DNA from: DSVZ01 sp964568145
GTDB taxonomy: Bacteria > Verrucomicrobiota > Verrucomicrobiia > Limisphaerales > J093
Assembly (NCBI GenBank): GCA_964568145.1
Contig: CAZMOZ010000004.1
Location: forward strand, 62,001 to 126,000
Direction of reading: 5' to 3'
DNA: 64,000 bases
Notes under the pieces: model-generated
Database searches by the model: none
The model's input: the letters and a program-made list of their open reading frames with translations, nothing else
Told to the model about the DNA's origin: nothing
In this document: positions 1 through 8,690 of the stretch, piece after piece
Numbering within the stretch: the first letter of the stretch is position 1
How the letters are laid out: the number at the start of each line of letters is the position of its first letter
Program-made: the position numbers and the translations under genes

Positions 1-1
1 G

Positions 2-715
2 CATTCGGAGCTGGGCTACAATTACCGGCTCAGCAACGTACTGGCGGGCATCGTGCGCGGCCAGCTTGAAGTGCTTGAGATGCGGGTCCAGCAGCGCCGG
101 GCGGTCTTCGAGCGGTACCGGCAGGCGTTTGCCGACCTGCCCGGCGTCGAACCGCAGCCGGAGATCAGCGACGAGGGACGGGGGGCGGGGGATGAGGGCG
201 ACGGGGCGAAATCCGAAGTCCGAAGTCCGAAATCCGAAACGCGATCCCCGGCGTGTGGCATTCAACATCCGGCATCCGGTGACAAATTGCGGAATGCGGA
301 TTGCGGAATGCGGAACGCCCAAGTGACTGGCGGTGACGGGAGCGAAGGTGGCAATCCGCAATTTCTGCACACCCGCTGGCTGAGTTGTTTTCTGATTGAT
401 GAGACGCGGTTCGGCCTGTCCGCGGGCGACCTCATCCGCCAGCTTGAGGCGGCCAATGTCGAGTCCCGGCCCGTCTGGAAGCCGATGCACACGCAGCCGC
501 TGTACCGGGGCTATGAATGCGTTGGCGGCGCAGTCGCGGAGGATTTGAACCGGCGCGGCATTTGCCTGCCCAGTTCCAGTTGCCTGACCGGGGCGGAACA
601 GGCGTTTGTGATCGAGTGCGTCCGCGCGGCGCATTTCCAGGCGGACTCCCGGCGACGGAACAAGGGGGCCTTTGTGGCGCCATTGGCGGCCGGGGCGGCC
701 GGCGCGCAAAAGTAA
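2..715 (+). CDS. DegT/DnrJ/EryC1/StrS aminotransferase, 5' truncated
   Basis: The open frame enters from the left edge and ends at the TAA at 713-715, so only the C-terminal part of a PLP-dependent sugar aminotransferase is present. Recognition rests on HSELGYNYRLSN at the first codons, the LEVLEMRVQQRR helix that follows, and the distal RWLSCFLID and SRPVWKPMHTQP blocks, all typical of the DegT/DnrJ fold that aminates nucleotide-linked keto-sugars. The active-site lysine lies outside the window. Between the helix and the C-terminal block there is an in-frame stretch of about 55-60 residues made of repeat-derived sequence (178-350) not expected in the family. It lies 52 bp upstream of a CapD-type dehydratase, which fits a surface-polysaccharide locus. 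The family is certain; the substrate is unknown. Confidence 0.85.
   Translation, partial: HSELGYNYRLSNVLAGIVRGQLEVLEMRVQQRRAVFERYRQAFADLPGVEPQPEISDEGRGAGDEGDGAKSEVRSPKSETRSPACGIQHPASGDKLRNADCGMRNAQVTGGDGSEGGNPQFLHTRWLSCFLIDETRFGLSAGDLIRQLEAANVESRPVWKPMHTQPLYRGYECVGGAVAEDLNRRGICLPSSSCLTGAEQAFVIECVRAAHFQADSRRRNKGAFVAPLAAGAAGAQK
178..350 (+). repeat. Family D low-complexity repeat inside the aminotransferase frame
   Basis: Near-tandem units of the type AAATCCGAAGTCCG (207-240) are followed by CATCCGGCATCC and by GCGGAATGCGGATTGCGGAATGCGG (given here only as its repeat type, about 286-312). The same vocabulary appears in intergenic DNA at 11914-12002 and inside ribD at 32333-32390. The stretch has no stop in the aminotransferase frame and translates to a charged, non-conserved segment. 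Confidence 0.7.
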
Positions 716-767
716 GCGTTGACAATCCGGAGGGCCGGTTGCGGGGTGTGGCCGGCCGGACAAGCCC

Positions 768-2669
768 ATGGAAGAGACCACCGCCAAATCCAGAAGAACA
801 ATGACCTTCGCGAGCTGGGAGCGCGCGTTGACGTTGTTCGTGGCCTACACGCTGGTGTTCATCGCCAGCCATTTCCTCGCCTTTGGGCTGCGGTTTGATT
901 TCGAGGTGCCCGCGACCCAGCGGGAGGCGCTCTGGCTGGGCTGGCTGGTGGCGGTGCCGATCAAGCTGCTCGCGTTGCTGGTCTTCCGCCAGTACAGCGT
1001 GCTGCTGAGCTACTTCAGCCTGCCGGACCTGTGGCGCCTGGTGGGGGCCACGGCCAGCTCCGCGGCTACATTGATGGTGCTTTATGTGGCCGCGGCGGGG
1101 GATCCGAACTACCGGGCGGTCGTCCTGCCCCGGGGCGTGGTGTTGATTGATTTCCTGCTGTCCACCACCGGCATTATCGCTGTGCGGGTGATCCTGCGGA
1201 TGCTGCGCGAGCGGATGCGTACCGCGGAAAGCCGGTTGCCCTCGCGCGCCCGGCGGGTGGGCATCATCGGGGCCGGGGATGTGGGCGGCTCGCTGGCCAA
1301 GGAGTTGTTGACCCGGCGTGGGCTGGGGTTGCTGCCGGTGGCGTTCTTCGACGACGACCCCCAGAAATGGCGCTCGCATTTGCACGGCATATCTGTCATG
1401 GGCCGGCCGGAGCGGCTCCGGGATCCAGACTTCAAGCTCGCCCTGGACGAGGTGATCATCGCCATGCCGGGCGCGCCGGCCCGCCGCATCGGCGAGGTGG
1501 TGCGCCTGCTTCAGGAGGTGCATCTCAAGTTCGAGACCGTGCCCTCGCTGGACCAACTGGCCACCGGCAAGGTCAAGGTGAGCCAGTTGCGGCCGGTGGA
1601 AATTCAGGACCTGCTGCAGCGCGAGCCCGTCCAGCTCGACGGCGAGCACATTCACCAGCAAATCCGCGGGCGCACGGTCATGGTCACCGGCGCCGGCGGC
1701 AGCATCGGCAGCGAACTGTGCCGGCAGATCATGGACCGCAATCCGCGGTCGCTGCTGCTGGTGGACCAGTCCGAGGTGCAGTTGTTTGCGATCGAGCAGG
1801 AGATGATCGAGCACGGTTACCGCGGGCAGGCCGTGCCGCTGATTGGCGACGTGCTCGATGAGGCCCGGATGCGTTACGTCTTCGAGCGGTTCAAGCCCGA
1901 GCTGGTTTTCCACGCCGCGGCGCACAAGCACGTGCCCATGATGGAAAGCCAGCCCGGCGAGGCGCTGAAGAACAACACCTTTGCCACCGCACGGCTGGCG
2001 CACCTGGCGCGGGAATACCAGGCGCAACGCTTCGTGCTGATCTCCACGGACAAGGCGATCAACCCCACCAGCGTGATGGGCGCGTCCAAGCGGCTGGCGG
2101 AGATTTATCTGCAGGCGCTGGCCGCCAGCCAGGCCAACAGCACCAAGTTCATGGCCGTGCGCTTCGGCAATGTGCTGGGCTCCTCGGGCAGCGTCATCCC
2201 GGTTTTCACCAAGCAGATCGCCCAGGGCGGGCCGGTCACCGTGACGCATCCGGAGGTGACGCGCTATTTCATGACCATTCCCGAGGCGGTGGGGCTGGTG
2301 CTGCAGGCGGCGTTCATGGGGCAGGGCGGTGAAATCTTCGTCCTCGACATGGGGCGGCCGGTGAAGATCGTGGAACTGGCGCGGCAGCTCATCGAACTCA
2401 GCGGCCTCAGACCAGACGAGGACATCGAAATCCGGTTCACCGGCCTGCGACCCGGCGAGAAACTCTTTGAGGAGCTGAGCCATCATCAGGAAAACCACGC
2501 CCCGACGACCCATCCGAAAGTGATGCGCTTGGTCGGCGAGGCCCGGCCGCTGAGCGAAGTGCAGACCGCCTTTGTGGCGCTGGAGAAACAGATCCACCAC
2601 ATCGAGCGCAACCAGCTCAAGCTGCGCATCAAGGAGCTGGTCCCGGAATATGAGCCGTACCTGGTGTAG
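768..2669 (+). CDS. CapD/WbpM/FlaA1-like polysaccharide biosynthesis dehydratase
   Basis: This 633-residue inner-membrane protein begins with about four hydrophobic helices (residues 10-135), continues with a CoA-binding-like Rossmann region (about 155-270), and ends with an extended SDR domain. The NAD(P)-binding glycines are at 308-314 (GAGGSIG), and the active-site region reads STDKAINPTSVMGASK with Met437 and Lys441, the Met replacing the usual Tyr as in WbpM-type enzymes. Such proteins are NDP-sugar 4,6-dehydratases/epimerases, commonly acting on UDP-GlcNAc. Length matches the long WbpM class. An ATG at 801 is an alternative start with an AGAAG at 791-795 in front of it. It sits between the aminotransferase and the exosortase genes. 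The exact sugar substrate is not determined by the sequence. Confidence 0.93.
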   Translation: MEETTAKSRRTMTFASWERALTLFVAYTLVFIASHFLAFGLRFDFEVPATQREALWLGWLVAVPIKLLALLVFRQYSVLLSYFSLPDLWRLVGATASSAATLMVLYVAAAGDPNYRAVVLPRGVVLIDFLLSTTGIIAVRVILRMLRERMRTAESRLPSRARRVGIIGAGDVGGSLAKELLTRRGLGLLPVAFFDDDPQKWRSHLHGISVMGRPERLRDPDFKLALDEVIIAMPGAPARRIGEVVRLLQEVHLKFETVPSLDQLATGKVKVSQLRPVEIQDLLQREPVQLDGEHIHQQIRGRTVMVTGAGGSIGSELCRQIMDRNPRSLLLVDQSEVQLFAIEQEMIEHGYRGQAVPLIGDVLDEARMRYVFERFKPELVFHAAAHKHVPMMESQPGEALKNNTFATARLAHLAREYQAQRFVLISTDKAINPTSVMGASKRLAEIYLQALAASQANSTKFMAVRFGNVLGSSGSVIPVFTKQIAQGGPVTVTHPEVTRYFMTIPEAVGLVLQAAFMGQGGEIFVLDMGRPVKIVELARQLIELSGLRPDEDIEIRFTGLRPGEKLFEELSHHQENHAPTTHPKVMRLVGEARPLSEVQTAFVALEKQIHHIERNQLKLRIKELVPEYEPYLV

Positions 2670-3004
2670 GCGCCCGCAACGCGTGGGCGGCGGCGGTCGT
2701 GGCAGTCGCGGCACGCATCCGTTCCTGCCGCTGAGCCGGGCTTCCAGCCCGGCGTCCCGGGTGGGTCATCTCCCGCCGGGAGGCGACGCCGGCCGGCCGC
2801 AGAGCCAGCGGCCGGTTACCCGTGGCCGGGCAGCACGATGCCGCTCTTTATATCAGACAAGATGCCTGATGCTACGGCCGGGATGGCTGCCGCCAACGCA
2901 GTGCGCGCCCAGCCTTCATCCAGCGAGGGGTGAAAGACGTCCCGGCCTCCCGGGCAGCGCTTCCGCTGCCCTTGGGTTTGCCTGAGCCGGCGCCTGATGG
3001 CACT
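2670..3004. repeat. Repeat-derived intergenic spacer
   Basis: No gene is seen. The stretch carries inverted pieces such as GAGCCGGGCTTCCAGCCCGG (2733-2752 area) and CCGGGATGGCTGCCGCC (2878-2894 area). The second is shared with the spacers at 11144-11161 and 40347-40363, so this is probably a degenerate member of the family B spacers. No clear inverted GGGYGCAT end could be found here. Confidence 0.5.
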
Positions 3005-3844
3005 ATGGCCCCGCAAATGACCGACAACCAACAAGGCCCGTCCCCCCAACCGGCCGCCTGGCGACCCAGCCGGAACGCGCTGCTCGGCACCGCGTTCCTG
3101 GGGGTGGTGGTGCTCGCGGTCTGGCTTTTCCCCAAGGTCTGGTACACCGCCTCCGCCGCGGGCGAGAAAATGATCTGGTTCGGCGAGTGCACCAACCTGG
3201 TGGGCTGGACCTACGAGTCGGTGCCGATTTCGGATTCCGCCGAGCGCCTGCTGGTGGCGGACCAGACCGTGAACGGCGAGTTCAAGAGCGTCTCGTCGCG
3301 GACGGTCGTCCGGGCTTTCTCAGCCAAGCGGTACACGCACAAGTCCCACGACACCGGCCTGTTCCTGCACACCCCGGACCGTTGCTGGACCCTGGCCGGC
3401 TGGAAGTTTGAACCCGTCACACCGGACAACGTCGAGCTGACGGTCCACGGGGTGCGGATGGTCTTCGAGCGGCGGATTTACGTCGGCGGCGGTCAACGGG
3501 AGCTTGTCTATTTCGGCGGCCTGGTGGGCGGGCAGCCGTTGCCCTACCGGCTGGATCACAACCTCAGCGTGGGCATGCGCTTTGCCGCCACCGAAGTCCA
3601 GCGCGGCCAGTCGCGCGGATTTTTCGCGCGGGCGGTGGATACCCACCTCTGGGGGCGTGTCTGGGATGGATTCGTGGCGCGGCGCCCGCTTTTGGGTCCG
3701 AAGCAGTTCATCCGCCTCTCGACCCCGCTCGAACGCGGCGACGTGGCGGCGGCCGACAAGGTCTTGCGCGAGTTCCTCGAAGCCTGGCTCGAACCTGTGG
3801 ATTACCAGGCGGAACTCGCCGCCTGGGCGGCGCGCAAGTCCTGA
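3005..3844 (+). CDS. EpsI-like exosortase-associated protein
   Basis: About 279 residues from the ATG at 3005; ATG at 3017 is equally possible. One N-terminal transmembrane helix (about residues 24-42) is followed by an extracytoplasmic domain. The segment HTPDRCWTLAGWK resembles the conserved His-x-Pro-x-x-Cys...Gly-Trp signature of EpsI/DUF3485 proteins, which accompany exosortases as separate proteins or C-terminal fusions. The gene ends 9 bp before the exosortase start, so the two are almost certainly co-transcribed. Upstream codons in the same frame reach into repeat-like DNA and are unlikely to be translated. Similarity to EpsI is inferred from motif and neighbourhood; the family is divergent. 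Confidence 0.7.
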   Translation: MAPQMTDNQQGPSPQPAAWRPSRNALLGTAFLGVVVLAVWLFPKVWYTASAAGEKMIWFGECTNLVGWTYESVPISDSAERLLVADQTVNGEFKSVSSRTVVRAFSAKRYTHKSHDTGLFLHTPDRCWTLAGWKFEPVTPDNVELTVHGVRMVFERRIYVGGGQRELVYFGGLVGGQPLPYRLDHNLSVGMRFAATEVQRGQSRGFFARAVDTHLWGRVWDGFVARRPLLGPKQFIRLSTPLERGDVAAADKVLREFLEAWLEPVDYQAELAAWAARKS

Positions 3845-3853
3845 TCCTCCCCC

Positions 3854-4729
3854 ATGACCGGCCTTCAACCCCTGCTTTTGCTGAGCCCGGCGTTCCTGGC
3901 GATGGCGTGGCTCATTTCGCGCGCGCAATGGTTCTGGAACAACAACCCGGACCTCCAGTTTGGCTGGGTGGTGGTGCTGCTGTGCGCCTATTTGTTCTGG
4001 GAAGCCTGGGAGAAGCGGCCGCCTGTGGACTGGCGCGCGCGCCCGTGGGCGGTGGCTGGCTTCGTCGCCGGGGTGATCCTGCTGTTCCTGGTGCAAATCT
4101 ACCAGGCGGTCATGGGCTCCAGCGCGCCCACCACAACGGGGCTGGCCTTGGGCGTGATGCTGGTGGTGACCGGCAACCTCGGCGTGGTCTTTGGCTGGCC
4201 GGGCATTCGCGGTTTTGGGATGGCATTCGGTTTTCTGCTCATCGCCATGCCGGTGCCCAGCGGCATTCAAGGGCCGGTGGTCAGCGCGTTGCAGAACAAG
4301 GTGGCGGCGTTCAATACGGAGGTGCTGAACCTGCTGGGCGTGCCCGCCACCCAGGTGGGCAGCCTCATCCATCTGCCGGGGGGCACGGTGGGCGTGGACG
4401 AGGCGTGCAGCGGCATCCGCAGCCTCCAGTCCACCATCATGGCCACGATTTTCATCGGCTACCTCACCCTCAACCGCTTCAGCCTGCAGGCGCTGCTGTT
4501 TGTCTGCGGCATCTCGCTGGCCATCATCGGCAACCTGTTCCGTTCGCTGTACCTCTCGCTCACGGCCAACGCCAGGGGCGTCGAGGCCATCGCCGGTGTG
4601 CATGACGCCGCCGGCTGGTCCATCCTGGCGTTCACGGCGGTGGGCGTGATCATCATTTCCTGGTTCTTCAAGAAGATCGAGCGCCAGCTCGCGGCCTTGC
4701 AACACGAGCAAGCCACGGCAACCACGTGA
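3854..4729 (+). CDS. Exosortase/archaeosortase family transpeptidase
   Basis: A 291-residue polytopic membrane protein with about eight hydrophobic helices. The family's catalytic triad is visible: Cys185 in VDEACSGIRS, Arg230 in GNLFRSLYLS and His250 in HDAAGW. Exosortases cleave C-terminal sorting signals (PEP-CTERM-like) of exported proteins in the inner membrane, often in organisms making exopolysaccharide. The EpsI-like gene immediately upstream and the CapD-type gene before it fit that context. None of the complete secreted proteins in this window ends with a recognisable PEP-CTERM tail, so its substrates must be elsewhere or carry an unusual tail. A good intrinsic terminator follows at 4794-4845. 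Confidence 0.9.
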   Translation: MTGLQPLLLLSPAFLAMAWLISRAQWFWNNNPDLQFGWVVVLLCAYLFWEAWEKRPPVDWRARPWAVAGFVAGVILLFLVQIYQAVMGSSAPTTTGLALGVMLVVTGNLGVVFGWPGIRGFGMAFGFLLIAMPVPSGIQGPVVSALQNKVAAFNTEVLNLLGVPATQVGSLIHLPGGTVGVDEACSGIRSLQSTIMATIFIGYLTLNRFSLQALLFVCGISLAIIGNLFRSLYLSLTANARGVEAIAGVHDAAGWSILAFTAVGVIIISWFFKKIERQLAALQHEQATATT

Positions 4730-4733
4730 ACGG

Positions 4734-4762
4734 TTGACAACCCCGGCCGCCCGCACTAACCG
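4734..4762 (+). promoter_or_regulatory. Putative sigma70-type promoter between exosortase and terminator
   Basis: TTGACA (4734-4739), a 17-base spacer, then TAACCG (4757-4762). The -10 is weak by the E. coli consensus but similar to TAACGG in front of tmk. A terminator lies only about 30 bases downstream of the -10. Confidence 0.4.
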
Positions 4763-4793
4763 GCGGGGCGGTCATCCCGGCTGGTTGTTTTCT

Positions 4794-4845
4794 CCGCCCG
4801 GTCCCTGCCCGGAACATTCCGGCAACGGCCGGGCGGTTTCTTTTT
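4794..4845 (+). terminator. Intrinsic terminator after the exosortase gene
   Basis: CCGCCCGG (4794-4801) pairs with CCGGGCGG (4829-4836) and is followed by TTTCTTTTT. It closes the exosortase operon and would also end any RNA started at the promoter at 4734-4762. Confidence 0.7.
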
Positions 4846-4923
4846 CGGACCACACGCTTGCGAGCACGGCTGGACGGTAGCATTTATGGGCGGTGCTGGG
4901 TGCATGATACCAGTCTGATCCGC

Positions 4924-7602
4924 GTGACTTTGCCTTTCCGTCATTTCCGAACGGCGCGGCCGAAGCTGGCCGTTTTGCGCTGGCTGCTCGCTGTGGCTGT
5001 CGCCTTCAACGGTCTGGCCGTGGAGCAGCGGTTCGAGGTCGTCCCCGCAAAGGATCTTCCGTTCAACTATCCCGACCCGCCCCGCGAAGGCGCCGCCGAC
5101 TTTTTCCCCATCGCGAGCAAGGGGCGGGCGCGCTGCATGATTGTCCAGCCGGCCACGGCGTCAGGCGCGCTTCAATCCACAGTCCGGTCTTTGCAGGCGT
5201 ACCTGAAGCTTGTGACCGGCGCGGACATCCCGGTGGTCACCGACGGCGCGCGCGGCCAGCCGGGGCTGGCGGCCATCCACGTGGGCGACACGGCGCGAGG
5301 ACTGAAACTTGACCTGGGCCTGCTCGACTTGCGCTACGGCGGGGACCGCTTCCCGAATCTCAATGGCTACTTGATCAAGACGCTGGACCGCCGAACGCTG
5401 CTGATCCGCGGGGCCAACGACCGCGCCACCGCGCACGGCGTGGTGGGCTTCTTGAAGCGTTATGCGGGCGTGCGGCAGTACTGGCCGGGACCCCCGGGCG
5501 GCCTGGGCGACGTGGTGCCTTCCCGCCCCACCCTCACCGTGCCCGAGGTCGAGTGGCGCGACTGGCCGTACTTCTTCAGCGCCACGTTCAGCACGCGCGT
5601 CTTCAACGGCAGCAAAGCCGGGAACCTGGATTTTTACCGTCGCCGCGTCACACTCCCCTGCAACGAGAATTATTACGAATGGCTGCCACCGGCGAAGTAC
5701 GCCGCCACCCGGCCGGAGTTGTACCCCCTCATCAACGGCAATCGCCGGATCCCGTCCGCGAACGCCCCGGGGAAATCCTGGCAACCATGCGTCTCCAACC
5801 CGGACGTGCCCCGGATCATGGGCGACGCGGTCGTCGGGTACTTCCGGAACAACCCCGAAGCGGTGGGCGTCAACTTCGCCATCAACGATGGCGGCGGCGA
5901 CTGCGCCTGCGCGAATTGCCAGGCCCTGGATGCGCCGCCCGACGGCGCGGGACGCGGCCGCGGCCTGAGCGACCGGTACGTGCGTCTCACGAACAAGGTC
6001 TGCGAGCGGCTGGCGCAAGCCGGCTTTCCCGGCAAATGGCTGGTCTATCTCGCCTACGGCGGCGCCCGGGATGTGCCCCGGACGGTCAAGCCCCACCCGA
6101 TGGTCCTGCCGGTGCTCACCGTGCCCGGCAACACGTTCCAGGCCTGGGACGACTGGTTGGCCACCGGCGTCCGCCACCTGGGCCTGTACGTGCATCACGA
6201 CGACGCGTTCTTCATGCTGCCCAAGTTCGATCTCCATCAAATGGCGCGGCGCCTTCAGTACGCCGTGGGCTCGGGCCGCGCGCGGGTTTTCTACATGGAG
6301 ATGCACGCCCAGTGGCCGTTCGGCGATGTGATCCCGTACGTGACCGCCGAATTGCTCTGGGACCCGCGCCAGGACGTGGAGGCGCTGCTGGACGAGTACT
6401 ACACCGGTTTCTACGGCGCCGCGGCGCAACCGATGCGCGTCTTCCACCAAATTCTGGAAGCCGGGTACGAGCGCTGGCTGGCGGAGAACGGCCAGCCACA
6501 CTGGTTCGGCAAGGACATCAGTTCGTTGCGCGATTACACGACGATCGAACAATTCCGGGTGCTGTTGCCGGACGAAGCCGCACAGGCGCGGACCGCCCTC
6601 GAACAAGCGGCCGCCGCGGTGGCGCCGCGATCCCGGGAACGCCAGCGGATTGACCTGGTCCGGCGGATGTTTCGCCTCCAGGACCTCGCCGTGCAATGGG
6701 CCTGGGCCGCCTTCCGCTTGCTGGAATCAGACGTCGGCTCGCTCGCGGACGCTGAACGGGTCGTCGAGGACGCCCGCCAGATTTACCGGCTGGGCGCGGA
6801 GATGAGCGAGTACATCACGGGCACGCTCGAAAAGCCCCCGCTCGCCGCTTACCGGCTGTTTCGTTGGGGCAGCCAGCCACCCCTGCTTTATCAGGCGTTA
6901 AAGTCCGGTCAGCCGCCGGCGGAAGTTCTGGGCGCCATCAACCTGGGCCTCAACGCCGCCGCGGATCGCCTGCGCGAGGCGCTGGGCGCGAAACCCGCGG
7001 CCGCCTGGTGGCGCGCCCGCTGCGAGCAGGAAAAAGACCCCGCGCTGCTCGCCGCCCTCCAGGCTGCCGCGCAGCGCGCCGGCAGTCCGGAACTGACCAA
7101 CCTGCTGGCCAACCCCGGTTTCGAGGAAACCACCATTCCCGCCGGTGCGAGAGAACTGGAACTGACCCATGACGCCGCCGGCAGGTTGGGGATCCACCAC
7201 TGGTTCCCCGAGCGTTCGCCCGGTCTCCGCTACACGGCGAGCACCGGGGCGCACAGCGGGCGGCGGGCACTGAGCATCGAACGCGCCCAGCGTTCCCGCT
7301 TTTCCAGGACGGTTGCCCCGGTCGTCCCCGGCGCCCGCTACCGGGTGAGCGTCTGGTTCAAGCACAACGAGGGCGATGCCCTGTACCGCTTCGCCGTGTC
7401 CTTCCGCCTGACCGACGACACCTATCCCGAGCCGGTCCTGATCCGGATTCCCAGCCGTCCCGGCCAATGGCAGGAACTGTCGGCGGAGATCACCGCGCCG
7501 CCGCGCGCGCGGGTGATGTCGCTGCGGGTTTACGTGAACAACCAGGCTGCCGACGCGCGGTGCTGGATTGACGACGCGTTCATCGGCAAATACCCCGACT
7601 GA
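4924..7602 (+). CDS. Secreted DUF4838 protein, glycosidase-like, with C-terminal carbohydrate-binding-like domain
   Basis: About 892 residues from the GTG at 4924, chosen because a signal-peptide-like segment (LAVLRWLLAVAVAFNGLAVE) follows within 35 codons; the frame is open back to 4858. Residues about 30-200 resemble the N-terminal domain that precedes GH20/GH67-type barrels. The central DUF4838 region contains NENYYEWLPP, a CACANC cysteine cluster and FYMEMHAQWPFGD. The last 170 residues begin NLLANPGFEE and look like a CBM4/9-type jelly roll. DUF4838 proteins are presumed polysaccharide-active, but no catalytic pair can be assigned from this reading. The gene stands alone between two terminators. 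Confidence 0.8.
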   Translation: MTLPFRHFRTARPKLAVLRWLLAVAVAFNGLAVEQRFEVVPAKDLPFNYPDPPREGAADFFPIASKGRARCMIVQPATASGALQSTVRSLQAYLKLVTGADIPVVTDGARGQPGLAAIHVGDTARGLKLDLGLLDLRYGGDRFPNLNGYLIKTLDRRTLLIRGANDRATAHGVVGFLKRYAGVRQYWPGPPGGLGDVVPSRPTLTVPEVEWRDWPYFFSATFSTRVFNGSKAGNLDFYRRRVTLPCNENYYEWLPPAKYAATRPELYPLINGNRRIPSANAPGKSWQPCVSNPDVPRIMGDAVVGYFRNNPEAVGVNFAINDGGGDCACANCQALDAPPDGAGRGRGLSDRYVRLTNKVCERLAQAGFPGKWLVYLAYGGARDVPRTVKPHPMVLPVLTVPGNTFQAWDDWLATGVRHLGLYVHHDDAFFMLPKFDLHQMARRLQYAVGSGRARVFYMEMHAQWPFGDVIPYVTAELLWDPRQDVEALLDEYYTGFYGAAAQPMRVFHQILEAGYERWLAENGQPHWFGKDISSLRDYTTIEQFRVLLPDEAAQARTALEQAAAAVAPRSRERQRIDLVRRMFRLQDLAVQWAWAAFRLLESDVGSLADAERVVEDARQIYRLGAEMSEYITGTLEKPPLAAYRLFRWGSQPPLLYQALKSGQPPAEVLGAINLGLNAAADRLREALGAKPAAAWWRARCEQEKDPALLAALQAAAQRAGSPELTNLLANPGFEETTIPAGARELELTHDAAGRLGIHHWFPERSPGLRYTASTGAHSGRRALSIERAQRSRFSRTVAPVVPGARYRVSVWFKHNEGDALYRFAVSFRLTDDTYPEPVLIRIPSRPGQWQELSAEITAPPRARVMSLRVYVNNQAADARCWIDDAFIGKYPD

Positions 7603-7657
7603 CGCTGGCGCGGGCAGCCGCCGTTCCGGCAACACTCACACTCCGATTTCATTCGCG

Positions 7658-7688
7658 CAACCCGCTCCCACAGCGGGTTGTTTGGTTT
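7658..7688 (+). terminator. Intrinsic terminator after the DUF4838 gene
   Basis: CAACCCGCT (7658-7666) pairs perfectly with AGCGGGTTG (7672-7680) around a 5-base loop, followed by TTTGGTTT. Confidence 0.7.
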
Positions 7689-7852
7689 CGGGACATGGTT
7701 TGGCGCTCCGTATTGAACCGCTCCACCGGCTGTGCCGGCCTGGTATCGGAGGCTGGACGCAAGGCGCGTCTAGCAACACCCGGAGACGGATGTGTTCCCC
7801 GGTCCTGATTTCCCCGCCGCAAGGAAAGTCTCGAAACCCGCCGGGGCACGGC

Positions 7853-7858
7853 TATTCT
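7853..7858 (+). promoter_or_regulatory. Putative -10 element of the hem operon
   Basis: TATTCT lies 7 bases before the GTG at 7866. No convincing -35 is present at 16-18 bases. If used, transcription would begin at or next to the start codon, giving a leaderless mRNA. Confidence 0.35.
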
Positions 7859-7865
7859 GGGCGGC

Positions 7866-8687
7866 GTGTCCGGGTTTACCGACCGCCATTACTTTCTGCT
7901 CGCCGTGATCCTTTACGGCGTGGCCACGCTGTATGCCGTGTTTCTCTGGCGGCGCGGGTTCCGGCAGGACAACCGGGTCATTTACATCCTGCTGCTGGCC
8001 GGCGCCGGGCTGCACACCCTGGCCATGATCAAGCGCGGCTTTTCGTTCCAGCGCTGCCCGGTCACCAACCTTTACGAGGCCACCACCTTCATCGCCTGGA
8101 CAGTTGTGGCCAGCTACCTAGTGTTCGGGCTGGTGCGGCGCTTCCGGTTCCTGGGCGCCTTTGCCGCGCCATTGTTGCTCGGCCTGGGGGTGTTCGCGCT
8201 GATGCCGGAGCTGGACAAGCACGGCCCGCAGCCGCAATTCCGCCCGCCGGCCTCGAGCCTGCACGCCGCCTTTGTCCTGCTGGCCTACGGCGCCTTCGGT
8301 CTGGCCGGCGTGGCCGCGCTCATGTTCGTGAAACAAGAACGCGACCTGAAATACCACAAGACCCGCGCCGCGCTGGCGTTCCTGCCGTCGCTCCAACGCC
8401 TCGAGACAGTAATGACGCGGCTGCTCCAAGTGGGCTTCGGCCTGTTGACCCTCGGCCTGTTGCTGGGCAGCGGCTGGCTCAAACAGGAGAAAGGCGTGTT
8501 CTTCCAGCCGGACGCGAAGATCGTTTGGTCGCTCGCGGTCTGGTTCATGTACCTGGGTTTGCTGATCGCGCGGGGCTGGTTCCGGCAGGGCGGCCGGCGT
8601 TTTGCGTGGGCGGCGATGGGCACCTTCGCCTTCGTCATGCTCACCTTCTGGGGTTTCAACCTGCTCTCGGACATCCACCATCCCTGA
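7866..8687 (+). CDS. CcsA/HemX-like cytochrome c assembly family membrane protein
   Basis: A 273-residue protein with about eight transmembrane helices, starting at GTG 7866. It belongs to the cytochrome c biogenesis/assembly superfamily that includes CcsA and the HemX-type protein often found before hemA. Family features seen are RCPVTNLYEATTFIAW near residue 60-75 and the terminal WGFNLLSDIHHP with paired histidines. The gene is 3 bp from hemA, which itself precedes hemC by 4 bp, so the three form one operon. In such operons HemX is thought to modulate glutamyl-tRNA reductase or assist haem handling; a true haem-lyase role is less likely from context. Start choice rests on the absence of an earlier in-frame candidate. 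Confidence 0.85.
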   Translation: MSGFTDRHYFLLAVILYGVATLYAVFLWRRGFRQDNRVIYILLLAGAGLHTLAMIKRGFSFQRCPVTNLYEATTFIAWTVVASYLVFGLVRRFRFLGAFAAPLLLGLGVFALMPELDKHGPQPQFRPPASSLHAAFVLLAYGAFGLAGVAALMFVKQERDLKYHKTRAALAFLPSLQRLETVMTRLLQVGFGLLTLGLLLGSGWLKQEKGVFFQPDAKIVWSLAVWFMYLGLLIARGWFRQGGRRFAWAAMGTFAFVMLTFWGFNLLSDIHHP

Positions 8688-8690
8688 GCC

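Noticed and set aside
719..747. TTGACA upstream of the CapD-type gene
   Set aside because: No acceptable -10 at 16-18 bases (CGGGGT).
432..2714. 760-codon minus-strand open frame
   Set aside because: Antisense to the CapD-type gene; composition is His/Arg/Gln-rich with no domain. Such frames are common in GC-rich DNA.
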